A DNA stretch of 64,000 nucleotides from Blastococcus colisei (GCF_006717095.1 NZ_VFQE01000001.1:868001-932000); one strand, 5' to 3'; shown: positions 28,621 to 37,302, counted from the stretch's first letter. Notes: generated by a model from the letters alone, not told the origin. Made by a program: numbers and translations.

Positions 28621-30884
28621 GACCGGATCTCCGCACGGCGGGGCAGGTCGTCCACGGAGCCGGTCCGCCGGCTCCGGCGGGTGCGGAGTTCGGCTGCGGT
28701 CAGGCCGGCGACGAGGACGGCGGCGGCGCCCACTGCGGCCAGCGACAGTGTGGTGCCCGGGGGCGACCAGGCGAGGGTGAGCGTCCCGGCGTCGACGTCC
28801 TCGGGGATCGGGACGGCGAGCAGGCCGTTGGGTCCCTGCTCGACCGGAACCTCGCGGCCGTCGATCTCGGCGGTGTATCCCGGCCAGGCCAGCCGGGCGA
28901 AGGTGAGCTCGATGGGGCCTCGTCCGTCGCGCCGGAACTCGACGGTCTCACCGACCTCGCCGACGCGGGTGTCGGAGACGATCTCGACCGGTCCGTCGGT
29001 GTCGGACAGCCGGCCCTCGGGCCAGGGCAGCGGCTCGGTGCGCCGCCAGACGTCGACGTAGTCGGTCGACTCGTCCAGCTGCCAGCCCCGGGGGGCCGGC
29101 TCGTCCTGCGTGTCGCGCAGCGCACGCTGGACGACGACCGTCTCCGCGCGGATCAGGTCGGCCAGCCGCTCGTCGGCGCCGTCGGGCGTCTCCCAGAGCG
29201 CATCCCAGGCCTCCGGGCAGGCTCCGCCGTCGTACGAGGCGCACAGCGGGATGTCGAAGGCCGTGAACGCCACGCCGCTGTAGGAGGTGGTCGACTCGAC
29301 GTCGGCGACGTCGTACATCGAGCCGAACAGGAGGTCCTGGTAGGCGCCATCGGGAGTGCGGTCGCCGTCCGGGCGTCCCGTCTCGGGCAAGCGGGCGATC
29401 TGCACCACCAGGCCCGGCCGGTAGTCGGAGAACTGGTCCTCCATCTCCGACTCGACGTGCGGGAAGTTGAAGTTCGTCGTCGTGGCGTTCACCGGCATCC
29501 AGCCCAGCTGCACGACCAGCACCACGACGGTGCCGGCCATGGCCGCCAGCGCCAGGCCCCGTTCGGTGCGGGCAGCCCACAGGGTCAGGCCCAGGAGCAC
29601 CGCCACCAGTCCGGCGGCGAGCAGGTGCCGATCCCAGCGATCGGGGTCGTCGGACCACGCCCACCAGAAGCCCATGAAGACGGCGGCGGCGCTCAGCGCC
29701 CAGCGGGTCCCGCTGCGGGAGCGGACCAGGCCGGCGCTGAGCACGACTGCGAGGAGGACGACGACGGTCAGCCAGAAGTAGGGCAGCAGCCGCATCGGCC
29801 AGCGGAAGAACCAGACCTGCGACGGGCCGAGAACCAGGGCCAGGTACAGGCCGGCGACCAACCAGACGCCGGCCAGTTCACGACCGCGCTGCCACAGCGT
29901 CGACCAGCGCAGCCACGGGGCGAGGGGAAGGACGAACCAGGCCAGGTAGGCCGCCGGGAAGGTGAAGTAGGGGAACTCGAAAGCCCACATGTAGGGGGTG
30001 AGCGAGGGCGAGCTCAACCCGGCCAGCTCGGAGATCCCGGGGGAGAGGATCTCGTCGTTGACGATCGAGGCGCCCTCCCGGTAGCTCACCGACGACGACA
30101 GCAGGAAGGGCAGATACGTGGGGAGCGCGAGCAGGGCCACCGCGAGACCGGCGACGGCCGTGACGGCCGACTGCCGCCTCCGCCGACGCCACAGTGCCTC
30201 GACGAGAACGGCACCGATGACGATGCCCGCCGAGAGCAGCCCGTAGGGATTGCCGGCCGACCCGCACAGGTAACCGGCCAGCACCAGCCAGAGCGCGGAG
30301 CCACGCCCCTCCGCGGTCCGCTTGGCGGTGTACCAGACCCACGGGGTCAGCGCGGTGACGATCAGCCCGGTGACCCAGGCGGCGCCGTCCATCCACAGGG
30401 TGAAGCCGGAGAACGGGAGTGCGCTCCCCAGCATCGCCGCAGGCCACGGTCGCGCGCCGTACTCGCGGCTGAGCAGGTAGGCGCCGAGCGCCATCGCGAG
30501 GAAGAAGACCCCCTTGATGATCACGGTGACGACCACCAGGTCGTCGATCGGCATGGTGCCCGCCGACAGCGCCATGATCAGGGGGTTGTACAGCCCGAAC
30601 GCCGCCTCCGCCGCGTAGTTCCCGCCGCGCCACATCTCGATGTCGAGCAGCTGGATGCGGCCCTCGAGCAGGGCCGACCCCATGTTCCGCCACGCGCCGA
30701 CCGCGGCCGCCGCGGTGTCGTCCCAGTAGTAGAACGTCGGCGCGCGCAGCAGCGGCGCGCAGACTCCGGCCAGGACGACGCCGAGCATCGTCAGGGGAGC
30801 CCACCAGTGCCGGCCGCGGCCCGGCATGGCGGGATCGGGGGGCGGCGTGCGGGTGGCGGCCTCGCGCAGGGTCGGGGTGCTCAG
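28617..30884 (-). CDS. YfhO-like GT-C membrane protein, paralogue 2, probable CTG start
   Basis: Same architecture as its neighbours: FYYWDDT acidic motif near residue 55, about eleven TM helices, beta-rich outer domain, final TM helix. If translation starts at the first ATG (30827) it has 736 residues; I prefer CTG 30884, giving 755. The CTG overlaps the upstream stop as CTGA, exactly where the neighbours have GTGA overlaps, and LSTPTLRE aligns with VSTATTEA and VTTATMRA at the neighbours' starts. GAGG lies seven bases upstream. The product probably transfers a lipid-linked sugar outside the membrane. Its 3' 549 bp is shared with paralogue 1. Confidence 0.75.
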   Translation of the reverse strand: MSTPTLREAATRTPPPDPAMPGRGRHWWAPLTMLGVVLAGVCAPLLRAPTFYYWDDTAAAAVGAWRNMGSALLEGRIQLLDIEMWRGGNYAAEAAFGLYNPLIMALSAGTMPIDDLVVVTVIIKGVFFLAMALGAYLLSREYGARPWPAAMLGSALPFSGFTLWMDGAAWVTGLIVTALTPWVWYTAKRTAEGRGSALWLVLAGYLCGSAGNPYGLLSAGIVIGAVLVEALWRRRRRQSAVTAVAGLAVALLALPTYLPFLLSSSVSYREGASIVNDEILSPGISELAGLSSPSLTPYMWAFEFPYFTFPAAYLAWFVLPLAPWLRWSTLWQRGRELAGVWLVAGLYLALVLGPSQVWFFRWPMRLLPYFWLTVVVLLAVVLSAGLVRSRSGTRWALSAAAVFMGFWWAWSDDPDRWDRHLLAAGLVAVLLGLTLWAARTERGLALAAMAGTVVVLVVQLGWMPVNATTTNFNFPHVESEMEDQFSDYRPGLVVQIARLPETGRPDGDRTPDGAYQDLLFGSMYDVADVESTTSYSGVAFTAFDIPLCASYDGGACPEAWDALWETPDGADERLADLIRAETVVVQRALRDTQDEPAPRGWQLDESTDYVDVWRRTEPLPWPEGRLSDTDGPVEIVSDTRVGEVGETVEFRRDGRGPIELTFARLAWPGYTAEIDGREVPVEQGPNGLLAVPIPEDVDAGTLTLAWSPPGTTLSLAAVGAAAVLVAGLTAAELRTRRSRRTGSVDDLPRRAEIRS
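28665..29213. repeat. 549-bp near-identical segment, copy B (paralogue 2 3' end)
   Basis: Partner of 26401-26949 (three mismatches seen). The corresponding part of paralogue 3 is clearly diverged, so conversion involved only paralogues 1 and 2. Direction of transfer cannot be told from the window. Confidence 0.88.
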
Positions 30885-33154
30885 TGGGGGGCCTCGGCGG
30901 GTTCGGCCCGGCGCCGGGCGGTGGAGTCGGTCCCTCGGGAGCGCCGGTGGCGGAGTTCGACGGCGGCCAGCGCGACGACGGCGAGGCCTCCCAGCCCGAC
31001 CGCGGCCAGGGACAGCTGCGCGCCGGGAGGGGTCCAGGACAGTGTGAGCGTACCGGCGTCGGCGCCGGCGGGTAGGGCGACGGTGAGCAGGCCCACGGAG
31101 TTCTCCCCGACGGGCACCGTCTCGCCGTCGACGGTCGCGGTGTAGCCGGGCCAGGCCAGTCGCGCGAAGGTGAGCTCGACGCGCCCGGGCCCTTCCCGCT
31201 CGAAGGTCACCGTCTCGCCGACCTCGCTGGTGCGCTGGTCTGCGGTCACCTCCACCGGCCCGGAGACCGCCGAGAGCCGGCCGTCCGGCCACGGCAAGGT
31301 GCCGGTGCGCCGCCAGATGTCGGCGAACTCCGTGGACTCGGTGAGCTCCCAGCCCTCGGGGGACGGCTCGGCGCTGGTGTCGATCAGGTCGCGCTGGACC
31401 ACGACGGTGTCGGCCTTGAGCAGGTCGGCCAGGACCACGTCGGAGCCTTCCGGCTCCTCCCACAACGGCTCCCAGGCCGCCTCCCTGCAGGTGGCGCCCT
31501 GGAAGTTCATGCACAGCGCCCGGTCGAGCGCGTTGAAGCCGACCCCGCTGTAGGCGGTCAGCGACTCGACGCCGGCGACGGAGTGCATCGACCCGAACAG
31601 GATGTCCTGGTAGATGCCCTCGGCGTTGCGGGTCGGCAGCTTGCCGACGGTGTAGGCGAGCTGGACGGTCACCCCTGGCCCGTAGTCGGCGAAGGTCTCC
31701 TGCATGGCCGACTCGCTGCGCGGGAAGTTGTAGTTCGACATGTTGGCGTTGACCGGCATCCACCGCAGTTGCAGGACGAGCACCAGGAGGGTCCCGCCCA
31801 GGGCGACCAGCACCAGGTTCCGCTCGGAACGGCGGGCCATGCGGAGCACGAGCCACAGCAGCGCGGTGATCAGCCCGGCGTAGAAGACATGCCGTCTGGT
31901 CAACCCCGGCATGTCCGACCAGGCCAGCCAGAGGCCGGCGAACACCGCCAGCGCGCTCAGCAGCCAGCGCACGCGGGCGTGCGAGCGGTCCAGTCCCGCG
32001 CTGAGCAGCACGGCGAACAGCACCACCACGCCGAGCCAGAGGTAGGGGATCAGCCGGAACGGCCAGCGGAAGAACCAGACCTGGGACGGACCGAGCAACA
32101 GCAGCAGGTAGACCGCACCGAACACGAAGGGGCCGGCCAGCCGGCGCGCCTGGGAGCGCAGCAGCGGCCAGCGCAGCCACGGCGCCAGGGGGAGCACGAA
32201 CCAGGCCAGGAAGGCGGCCGGGAAGGTGAAGTAGTTGTAGGAGAAGGCCGGCATGTACGGCGTCAACGACGGGGAGCTCAGCCCCAGCAGTTCCGTGAGG
32301 CCGGGGGAGAGGTACTCGTCGTTGAGCGTCTGCGAGCCGGTCCGGTAGCTGACCGACGAGGACAGCACGAACGGCAGGTAGGTCGCCACGCATAGCAGCG
32401 CCACGGCGATCCCCACCACGACGAGGCCCGTGGTCCGCTTCGGCCGGCGGCAGAGGAAGGCCTCGACGATGACCGCGCCGATGACGATCGCGGTCGCGAT
32501 CAGTCCGTAGGGGTTCCCGGCAGATCCGCAGAGATAGCCGGCGAGGACGACCCACAGGAGGCTGCCGCGGGCCTCGGCGGCCCGCTTGGCGGTGTACCAG
32601 ACCCAGGGGGTGAGGGCGGTGACGGTCAGCCCGGTGACCCAGGCGGCGCCGTCCATCCAGAGGGTGAAGCCCGAGAGCGGCAGCATGCTGCCGGCCAGGG
32701 CCGCCGGCCAGGGCCGCGCGCCGTACTCCCGGCAGAGCAGGTACACGCCCAGCGCCATCACGAGGAAGAAGAAGCCCTTGATGACGAGTGCGACCAGGGC
32801 CAGGTCGTCGATCGGCATCGTCGCGGCCGACAGCGCCGTCAGCAGCGGGTTGTACAGCCCGAACGCCGCCTCCGCCGCCAGGTTGCCGCCGCGCCACATC
32901 TCCAGGTCCAGCGGCAGCAGGCGGCCTTCCAGGGCGGCCGCGCCCATCGCGCGCCACGCGCCGACGGAGGCCGCGGCGGTGTCGTCCCAGTAGTAGAAGG
33001 TCGGCGCGAGACGCAGCGGCGCCAGGACGCCGGCGAGGACCACACCCAGCATCGTCACCGGCGCCCACCAGGAGCGTCGGGGCCCGCGTGGAGCGATGAC
33101 GGCAGGCTGCTCGCCGGTCTTCCTGAGGGGCGCTTCCGTGGTCGCCGTGCTCAC
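30881..33154 (-). CDS. YfhO-like GT-C membrane protein, paralogue 3
   Basis: A 757-residue polytopic protein, first of the three tandem copies in transcription order. It has the same FYYWDDT motif (D57, D58), a run of TM helices with conserved YGARPWPAALAGS, SGFTLWMDGAAWVTGL and GPSQVWFFRWPFRL segments, and the outer domain with LAWPGYTATVDGETVPV. GTG 33154 overlaps the stop of the UPF0104-type gene (GTGA); a longer open frame upstream is that gene's shadow. Its C-terminal third is distinct from the converted pair, so it may have a different acceptor or donor preference. Confidence 0.78.
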   Translation of the reverse strand: MSTATTEAPLRKTGEQPAVIAPRGPRRSWWAPVTMLGVVLAGVLAPLRLAPTFYYWDDTAAASVGAWRAMGAAALEGRLLPLDLEMWRGGNLAAEAAFGLYNPLLTALSAATMPIDDLALVALVIKGFFFLVMALGVYLLCREYGARPWPAALAGSMLPLSGFTLWMDGAAWVTGLTVTALTPWVWYTAKRAAEARGSLLWVVLAGYLCGSAGNPYGLIATAIVIGAVIVEAFLCRRPKRTTGLVVVGIAVALLCVATYLPFVLSSSVSYRTGSQTLNDEYLSPGLTELLGLSSPSLTPYMPAFSYNYFTFPAAFLAWFVLPLAPWLRWPLLRSQARRLAGPFVFGAVYLLLLLGPSQVWFFRWPFRLIPYLWLGVVVLFAVLLSAGLDRSHARVRWLLSALAVFAGLWLAWSDMPGLTRRHVFYAGLITALLWLVLRMARRSERNLVLVALGGTLLVLVLQLRWMPVNANMSNYNFPRSESAMQETFADYGPGVTVQLAYTVGKLPTRNAEGIYQDILFGSMHSVAGVESLTAYSGVGFNALDRALCMNFQGATCREAAWEPLWEEPEGSDVVLADLLKADTVVVQRDLIDTSAEPSPEGWELTESTEFADIWRRTGTLPWPDGRLSAVSGPVEVTADQRTSEVGETVTFEREGPGRVELTFARLAWPGYTATVDGETVPVGENSVGLLTVALPAGADAGTLTLSWTPPGAQLSLAAVGLGGLAVVALAAVELRHRRSRGTDSTARRRAEPAEAPH

Positions 33155-34143
33155 AACGTCGGTTCGGGCGCGTCCGCCGGACGCGCCGGGTGCAGCCCGC
33201 GGGCCGACCAGGCGGCCGCACCGGCAGCCAGGACGTCGGCCACCGTCAGGATCAGCCGCGAGGCCAGTGCCACGCCCAGGGCGGTGCCGACGCCGCCGAA
33301 GGGCGACAGCGAGGCGACCAGCACGGCCTCCCGGACACCGAGACCCGAGGGCGACGCGATCGCGAGCAGCCCGGCGGTCATGGCCAGGGCGAAGCTGCCG
33401 ATGCAGTCGAGCAGGGTCGGCGTGAGGCCGCCCCCGGCGCCCACGCCCAGCAGGTAGAAGTGCACGCCGAACAGCGTCCAGGCCAGCGCGGACCAACCCA
33501 TGACGCGCAGCAGACCGAGCAGGCGGAGGCGGTGCCCCAGGCCGGCGCGGCCCAGGATCCGGAGGAAGAGGTCGACCAGCCGGCTCAGCACCGGCGGGAC
33601 GGCGCAGATCAGCGCCACGGGGGCCAGCACGGCGGCGCCCCAGACGGCCGCGCCGCCGACGCCGACCAGGGTCGGGATACCGAAGAGGCCGAGCAGCAGC
33701 GCGGCGGTGGTCGAGAGGCCGACGAGGACCAGTGAGGCGGCGAAGGACCGGGCGCGGGGGATGCCGGCGCGCAGCGAGAGCTCCATCTGCAGCACGAAGG
33801 CCCAGACGCTGCCCGGGAGGTACTTGCCCAGCTGACCCACGAGGTAGATCTGTCCGGCGGCGACCGTCGGGATGTCGTGATCCAGTTCGCGGAGGACGGC
33901 CTGCCAGGCCTTGACGTTGGCGCCGATGGCCAGCATCGCGGTGACGAACGCGCCGGCGATCGTCCAGCCGTTCAGGGCGAGCAGGGTGTCCCGGACGTCG
34001 GGCCACAACCGCACGACGGCGTAGACGATGGACGCCGCGATGGCGACGGCCAGCACCACCCGTGCGGCTTTGAGGACGAGGGCCCGCTTGGAGCGGGTGG
34101 GGGCGCTCACGACGGGCGCGCGAACGATGACGTCTGTTGCCAA
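33151..34143 (-). CDS. UPF0104/LPG-synthase-TM-like membrane protein
   Basis: A 330-residue membrane protein with about eight hydrophobic helices. ANVKAWQAVLRELDHDIP, GQLGKYLPGSVWAF and ASPSGLGVREAVLVASLSP are typical of the lysylphosphatidylglycerol synthase TM-region/UPF0104 family, whose members are often proposed as lipid-linked substrate flippases. I chose TTG 34143 because GGAGG lies nine bases upstream; a GTG 13 codons later is the alternative. It precedes the three YfhO-like genes with a 4-bp overlap, so a role in moving their lipid-linked donor or acceptor is plausible but unproven. Confidence 0.75.
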   Translation of the reverse strand: MATDVIVRAPVVSAPTRSKRALVLKAARVVLAVAIAASIVYAVVRLWPDVRDTLLALNGWTIAGAFVTAMLAIGANVKAWQAVLRELDHDIPTVAAGQIYLVGQLGKYLPGSVWAFVLQMELSLRAGIPRARSFAASLVLVGLSTTAALLLGLFGIPTLVGVGGAAVWGAAVLAPVALICAVPPVLSRLVDLFLRILGRAGLGHRLRLLGLLRVMGWSALAWTLFGVHFYLLGVGAGGGLTPTLLDCIGSFALAMTAGLLAIASPSGLGVREAVLVASLSPFGGVGTALGVALASRLILTVADVLAAGAAAWSARGLHPARPADAPEPTL

Positions 34144-34201
34144 GGGGGTTCTCCTCCGCGACCGGGCTCGCGAGGAAGGAGCGAACCAGCGCTGTGCCCC
34201 G

Positions 34202-34207
34202 AGGCTA
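34202..34207 (-). promoter_or_regulatory. Possible internal -10 box (TAGCCT) upstream of the membrane-protein operon
   Basis: In the 117-bp gap between the LpxA-like gene and the UPF0104-type gene the minus strand has GTTAGCCT, with a predicted start about 57 bases before TTG 34143. It could drive the five-gene overlapping block separately from the LpxA-like gene. Confidence 0.35.
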
Positions 34208-34260
34208 ACAACGAAATGCGGATCGGCCACGTCTCGTGACCGACCGTAGTCACAGGGCTC

Positions 34261-34962
34261 TCACCGGACCCTCGCGCGCGTCCGCCACCACGAGAGGGCC
34301 GGCTGGAGGGACTCCGTCCCGGACCAGTCGTCGGGGAGGCGGCCCCCGTCGGCGTACAGCGCGGCGAGCTGGGCGGCGTCGTCGTCGGGCAGGCCCTGGC
34401 GGCTCATGCCCACCGCGTTGACGCCCTGCACCCGGACCGGGTTGCCGAATGCCTTCGCGAACGGCGGCACGTCGTGGGTCACCACCGTTCCCATGCCCAG
34501 CATGACGCCCGGGCCGATGACCCGCCGCTGGTGCACGATCGCCCCCAGCCCGAGGTTGGCGCGCTCCCCGACGGTCACGTGGCCACCCATCGTGACGTTC
34601 GACGCCATGGTGACCCCGTCGCCGACCGACCCGTCGTGCCCCACGTAGACCTTGTTCATCACGAAGCAGTCCGAGCCGATCCGCGTGGGGTGGGCCGAGC
34701 CCGAGTGGACGGTCGTGTACTCGCGGAGGGTGGTGCGGTCCCCGACGGAGACGCCCGCGCCCACGAGGTCCCCGTCCCAGGCGGCCCCGTGGTCGAAGCC
34801 GCGGATCTCGGGGGGTGCACCCAGGACGACGTGCGCCCCGATCCAGTTGTCGTCGCCGATCCGGCAGGGCCCCAGCAGGACCGCGTACGGGCCGATGACG
34901 TTGCCCGTCCCGAGGTCCACACCGGGCCCCACGACCGCGGTGGGATGGATCCGGTTGGTCAT
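34261..34962 (-). CDS. LpxA-like left-handed beta-helix acyltransferase
   Basis: A 233-residue hexapeptide-repeat protein resembling UDP-GlcNAc O-acyltransferase (LpxA). It starts IHPTAVVGPGVDLG, has many [LIV]-G-x-x-x-x repeats, and keeps a His in YVGHDGSVGDG that aligns with the catalytic His125 of E. coli LpxA. A helical C-terminal domain with FAKAFGNPVRVQGVNAVGMSRQG closely follows the LpxA pattern. ATG 34962 follows AGGAGG. Actinobacteria lack lipid A, so the acyl or acetyl acceptor is more likely a nucleotide sugar for an envelope glycan. It is divergent from the aminotransferase gene and may head the minus-strand operon. Confidence 0.85.
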   Translation of the reverse strand: MTNRIHPTAVVGPGVDLGTGNVIGPYAVLLGPCRIGDDNWIGAHVVLGAPPEIRGFDHGAAWDGDLVGAGVSVGDRTTLREYTTVHSGSAHPTRIGSDCFVMNKVYVGHDGSVGDGVTMASNVTMGGHVTVGERANLGLGAIVHQRRVIGPGVMLGMGTVVTHDVPPFAKAFGNPVRVQGVNAVGMSRQGLPDDDAAQLAALYADGGRLPDDWSGTESLQPALSWWRTRARVR

Positions 34963-35120
34963 GAACGCCTCCTGTGCCCGACGGTCGACGGCGGGCGGCA
35001 GTGGCGCCCGCGACCTCCGCGAGAGTGCCACGGCGGCGCCCGTCGCGTGCCGCGTGGGCAGAGGAGAGGCCTGTGTGACGGGTGGGTCCGGCACGGGCGG
35101 AGGGTCGTCGGCCGGGCGGT

Positions 35121-35127
35121 TACGGTA
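35121..35127. promoter_or_regulatory. Bidirectional -10 element between lpxA-like and DegT genes
   Basis: TACGGTA contains TACGGT on the plus strand (for the aminotransferase gene) and TACCGT on the minus strand (for the LpxA-like gene), shifted by one base. This is the same arrangement as 18044-18050. Predicted starts leave about 30 bases of leader on the plus side and about 150 on the minus side. Confidence 0.45.
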
Positions 35128-35165
35128 GCCACGTCAGTACAACGATCCGAATGGAAGCAGCTGTC

Positions 35166-36257
35166 GTGATCCCCATCAGTGTGGTCGACGTCCGCGAAGC
35201 AGAACCTCTCGTCCTGGAGGTCATCAGGTCCGGCGTCATCGCCCAGGGGCCGATGGTGAAGCGCTTCGAGGAGGCGTTCGCAGAGGTCGTCGGTGTGCGG
35301 CACGCCGTGGCCGTCAACAACGGGACGACCGCGCTCGTCGCCTCCCTGCAGGTCCTCGACCTGCAGCCCGGTGACGAGGTGGTGACCTCCCCCTTCACCT
35401 TCGTCGCGACCCTGAACGCCATCCTCGAGGCCGGCGCGACCGCACGGTTCGCCGACATCCGGGAGGACGACTTCGCGATCGACCCGGCCGCGGTGGGCGA
35501 GCGCGTGGGCGACCGCGCCAAGGTGCTCATGCCGGTCCACCTCTACGGCCAGACCGCCGACATGGGCCCGCTCATGGACATCGCCCGCGACCGCGGCCTG
35601 CACGTCGTCGAGGACTCCGCCCAGGCCCATGGCGCGACCTACCAGGGCACGGGGGCGGGGGCGTTCGGGATCGGCTCCTTCTCCTTCTACGCCACCAAGA
35701 ACCTCACCACCGGTGAGGGCGGCATGATCACGACGAACGACGACGCGATCGCCGACCGGCTGCGCGTCCTGCGCAACCAGGGCATGCGCCAGCGCTACCA
35801 GTACGAGATGGCCGGCCACAACTACCGGATGACCGACCTGCAGGCCGCCGTCGGGATCCCGCAGATCGCCCGCGTGGACGAGATCGTCGAGTCGCGGAAG
35901 AAGAACGCCGCCCGCCTCACCGCCGGCCTGGCCGACGTCGCCGGGATCACGCCGCCGCGGGAGCTGCCGGGACGTTCGCACGTGTGGCACCAGTACACGG
36001 TGCTGCTCGACGAGGCGATCGACCGCGACCGGGTGGTGGCCGACCTGGTCGACGCCGGTGTCGGCGCCGGCATCTACTACCCGCGGACGGTCTTCGACTA
36101 CGACTGCTACCGCGACGACCCCCGCGTGGTCATCGAAGACGTGCCGGTGGCGGAGTCGGTGGCCCGACGCTGCCTGTCCCTCCCGGTGCACCAGCACCTC
36201 ACCGACGAGCAGCTCGACACCGTGGTCGAGTCCGTCCGCCGAGTGGTGGGCGCCTGA
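35166..36257 (+). CDS. DegT/DnrJ/EryC1 nucleotide-sugar aminotransferase (WbpE-like)
   Basis: A 363-residue PLP-dependent aminotransferase that aminates keto-sugar nucleotides. It has VNNGTTALVASLQVL (phosphate-binding region), VVEDSAQAHGA (Asp for the PLP pyridine), and the PLP Lys in FSFYATKNLTTGEGG. The C-terminal part includes the GIYYPR and LPVHQHLT motifs of the family. GTG 35166 gives the typical VIPISVVDV beginning and has GGAAG eight bases upstream; an in-frame ATG five codons earlier has no ribosome site. One base separates its stop from the Gfo/Idh gene. With that oxidoreductase it resembles the WbpB/WbpE pair that makes 3-amino sugars. Confidence 0.9.
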   Translation: MIPISVVDVREAEPLVLEVIRSGVIAQGPMVKRFEEAFAEVVGVRHAVAVNNGTTALVASLQVLDLQPGDEVVTSPFTFVATLNAILEAGATARFADIREDDFAIDPAAVGERVGDRAKVLMPVHLYGQTADMGPLMDIARDRGLHVVEDSAQAHGATYQGTGAGAFGIGSFSFYATKNLTTGEGGMITTNDDAIADRLRVLRNQGMRQRYQYEMAGHNYRMTDLQAAVGIPQIARVDEIVESRKKNAARLTAGLADVAGITPPRELPGRSHVWHQYTVLLDEAIDRDRVVADLVDAGVGAGIYYPRTVFDYDCYRDDPRVVIEDVPVAESVARRCLSLPVHQHLTDEQLDTVVESVRRVVGA

Positions 36258-36258
36258 G

Positions 36259-37224
36259 ATGGCCCGTCCGTCGATCGCAGTGGTGGGCACGGGCTCGATG
36301 GGCTCGCTGCACGCCCGTGTGCTGAGCGGCTCCGCCCGCGCTGATCTGGCCGTCGTCATCGAGCCCCGTGAGGAGATCGGCCGCGCGGTGGCCGACCGCT
36401 TCGGTGCCGCCTGGGCACCCGACCTCTCCGGCCTCAGCGGCGTCGACGCGGTGATCGTCGCCGCCGCGACCGGGGCGCACCACCAGCTCGCCCTGCAGGT
36501 CATCGAGGCCGGGCTCCCCATGCTGGTGGAGAAGCCCGTGGCCGACAGCCTGGAGAAGAGCCAGGAGATCGTCGACGCGTCGGCGGCAGCAGGCCTGCCC
36601 CTGATGTGCGGATTGCTGGAGCGCTACAACAGCGCGGTCGTCACGGCCATGCAGCTCACCCGCGAGCCCGTGCACGTGAGTGCCACCCGGCACTCGCCGT
36701 ACGCGCCGCGCATCAAGACCGGGGTGGCCTGGGACCTGCTGGTCCACGACGTCGACATCGCGCTGCGCATCCTGGGTGGCGAGCCGTCGTCCGTGGAGGC
36801 GAAGCTCGGGTACTTCCACCCGTCGTCGGTGGCCGGGGCCGAGGACATGGCCGAGGCCCTGCTGTCCTTCTCGGGCGGCAAGCTCGCCTCGGTGTCCGCG
36901 TCACGGATCGGGCAGCAGAAGATCCGGACCCTGACGATCACCGAGGTCGACCGGGCCATCGAGGTCGACCTGCTCCGCCAGAGCGTGACCCTCTACCGGC
37001 ACATCGACGGTGACGCGGCCAGCGAGGACGGTCTGGGCTACCGGCAGCAGACGATCATCGAGATCCCGGCCCTGGTGCAGATGGGTGAGCCGCTCGGCGC
37101 CCAGCTCAACCGGTTCATCGACCTCATCGAGGGCACCGTGGACGCCGGCGAGGAGCGGGCGTCGATCATGCCGGCCCACCGGGTGGTCGGCGAGGTGGTG
37201 ACCACGGCGCCGGCCCTGGTCTGA
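36259..37224 (+). CDS. Gfo/Idh/MocA family nucleotide-sugar oxidoreductase
   Basis: A 321-residue NAD(P)-dependent dehydrogenase. The N-terminal Rossmann fold shows IAVVGTGSMGSLHARVL, VEKPVADSLE is the conserved Glu-Lys-Pro active-site loop, and DLLVHDVDIALRILG supplies the catalytic Asp-x-x-x-His segment. It is predicted to oxidise a sugar (for example C3 of a UDP-N-acetylhexosaminuronate) before transamination by the product of the preceding gene, from which it is separated by one base. It ends just before a strong bidirectional terminator. Confidence 0.88.
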   Translation: MARPSIAVVGTGSMGSLHARVLSGSARADLAVVIEPREEIGRAVADRFGAAWAPDLSGLSGVDAVIVAAATGAHHQLALQVIEAGLPMLVEKPVADSLEKSQEIVDASAAAGLPLMCGLLERYNSAVVTAMQLTREPVHVSATRHSPYAPRIKTGVAWDLLVHDVDIALRILGGEPSSVEAKLGYFHPSSVAGAEDMAEALLSFSGGKLASVSASRIGQQKIRTLTITEVDRAIEVDLLRQSVTLYRHIDGDAASEDGLGYRQQTIIEIPALVQMGEPLGAQLNRFIDLIEGTVDAGEERASIMPAHRVVGEVVTTAPALV

Positions 37225-37241
37225 GCGAGCCGGTCGCGGCA

Positions 37242-37289
37242 ACGACGAAGGGGGCGGGGCACCGATCGGTGCCCCGCCCCCTTCGTCGT
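37242..37289. terminator. 48-nt perfect palindrome, bidirectional terminator
   Basis: Every base from 37242 to 37289 pairs around the centre 37265/37266, including a run of G5-C-G4 against C4-G-C5. It lies between the stops of the convergent oxidoreductase and acetyltransferase genes. The very stable stem fits an intrinsic, U-tract-poor actinobacterial terminator working both ways. Confidence 0.85.
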
Positions 37290-37302
37290 GCGTCCTCCGC
37301 CG

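Noticed and set aside
26299-33154. Three tandem similar genes as an insertion sequence or transposon array
   Set aside because: No terminal inverted repeats, target duplications or transposase motifs. The products are polytopic membrane proteins with coupled translation, which fits gene duplication.
33155-34006. N-terminal extension of YfhO-like paralogue 3 to give about 1041 residues
   Set aside because: The extra sequence is the shadow of the UPF0104-type gene on the same strand; GTG 33154 aligns with the starts of the paralogues.
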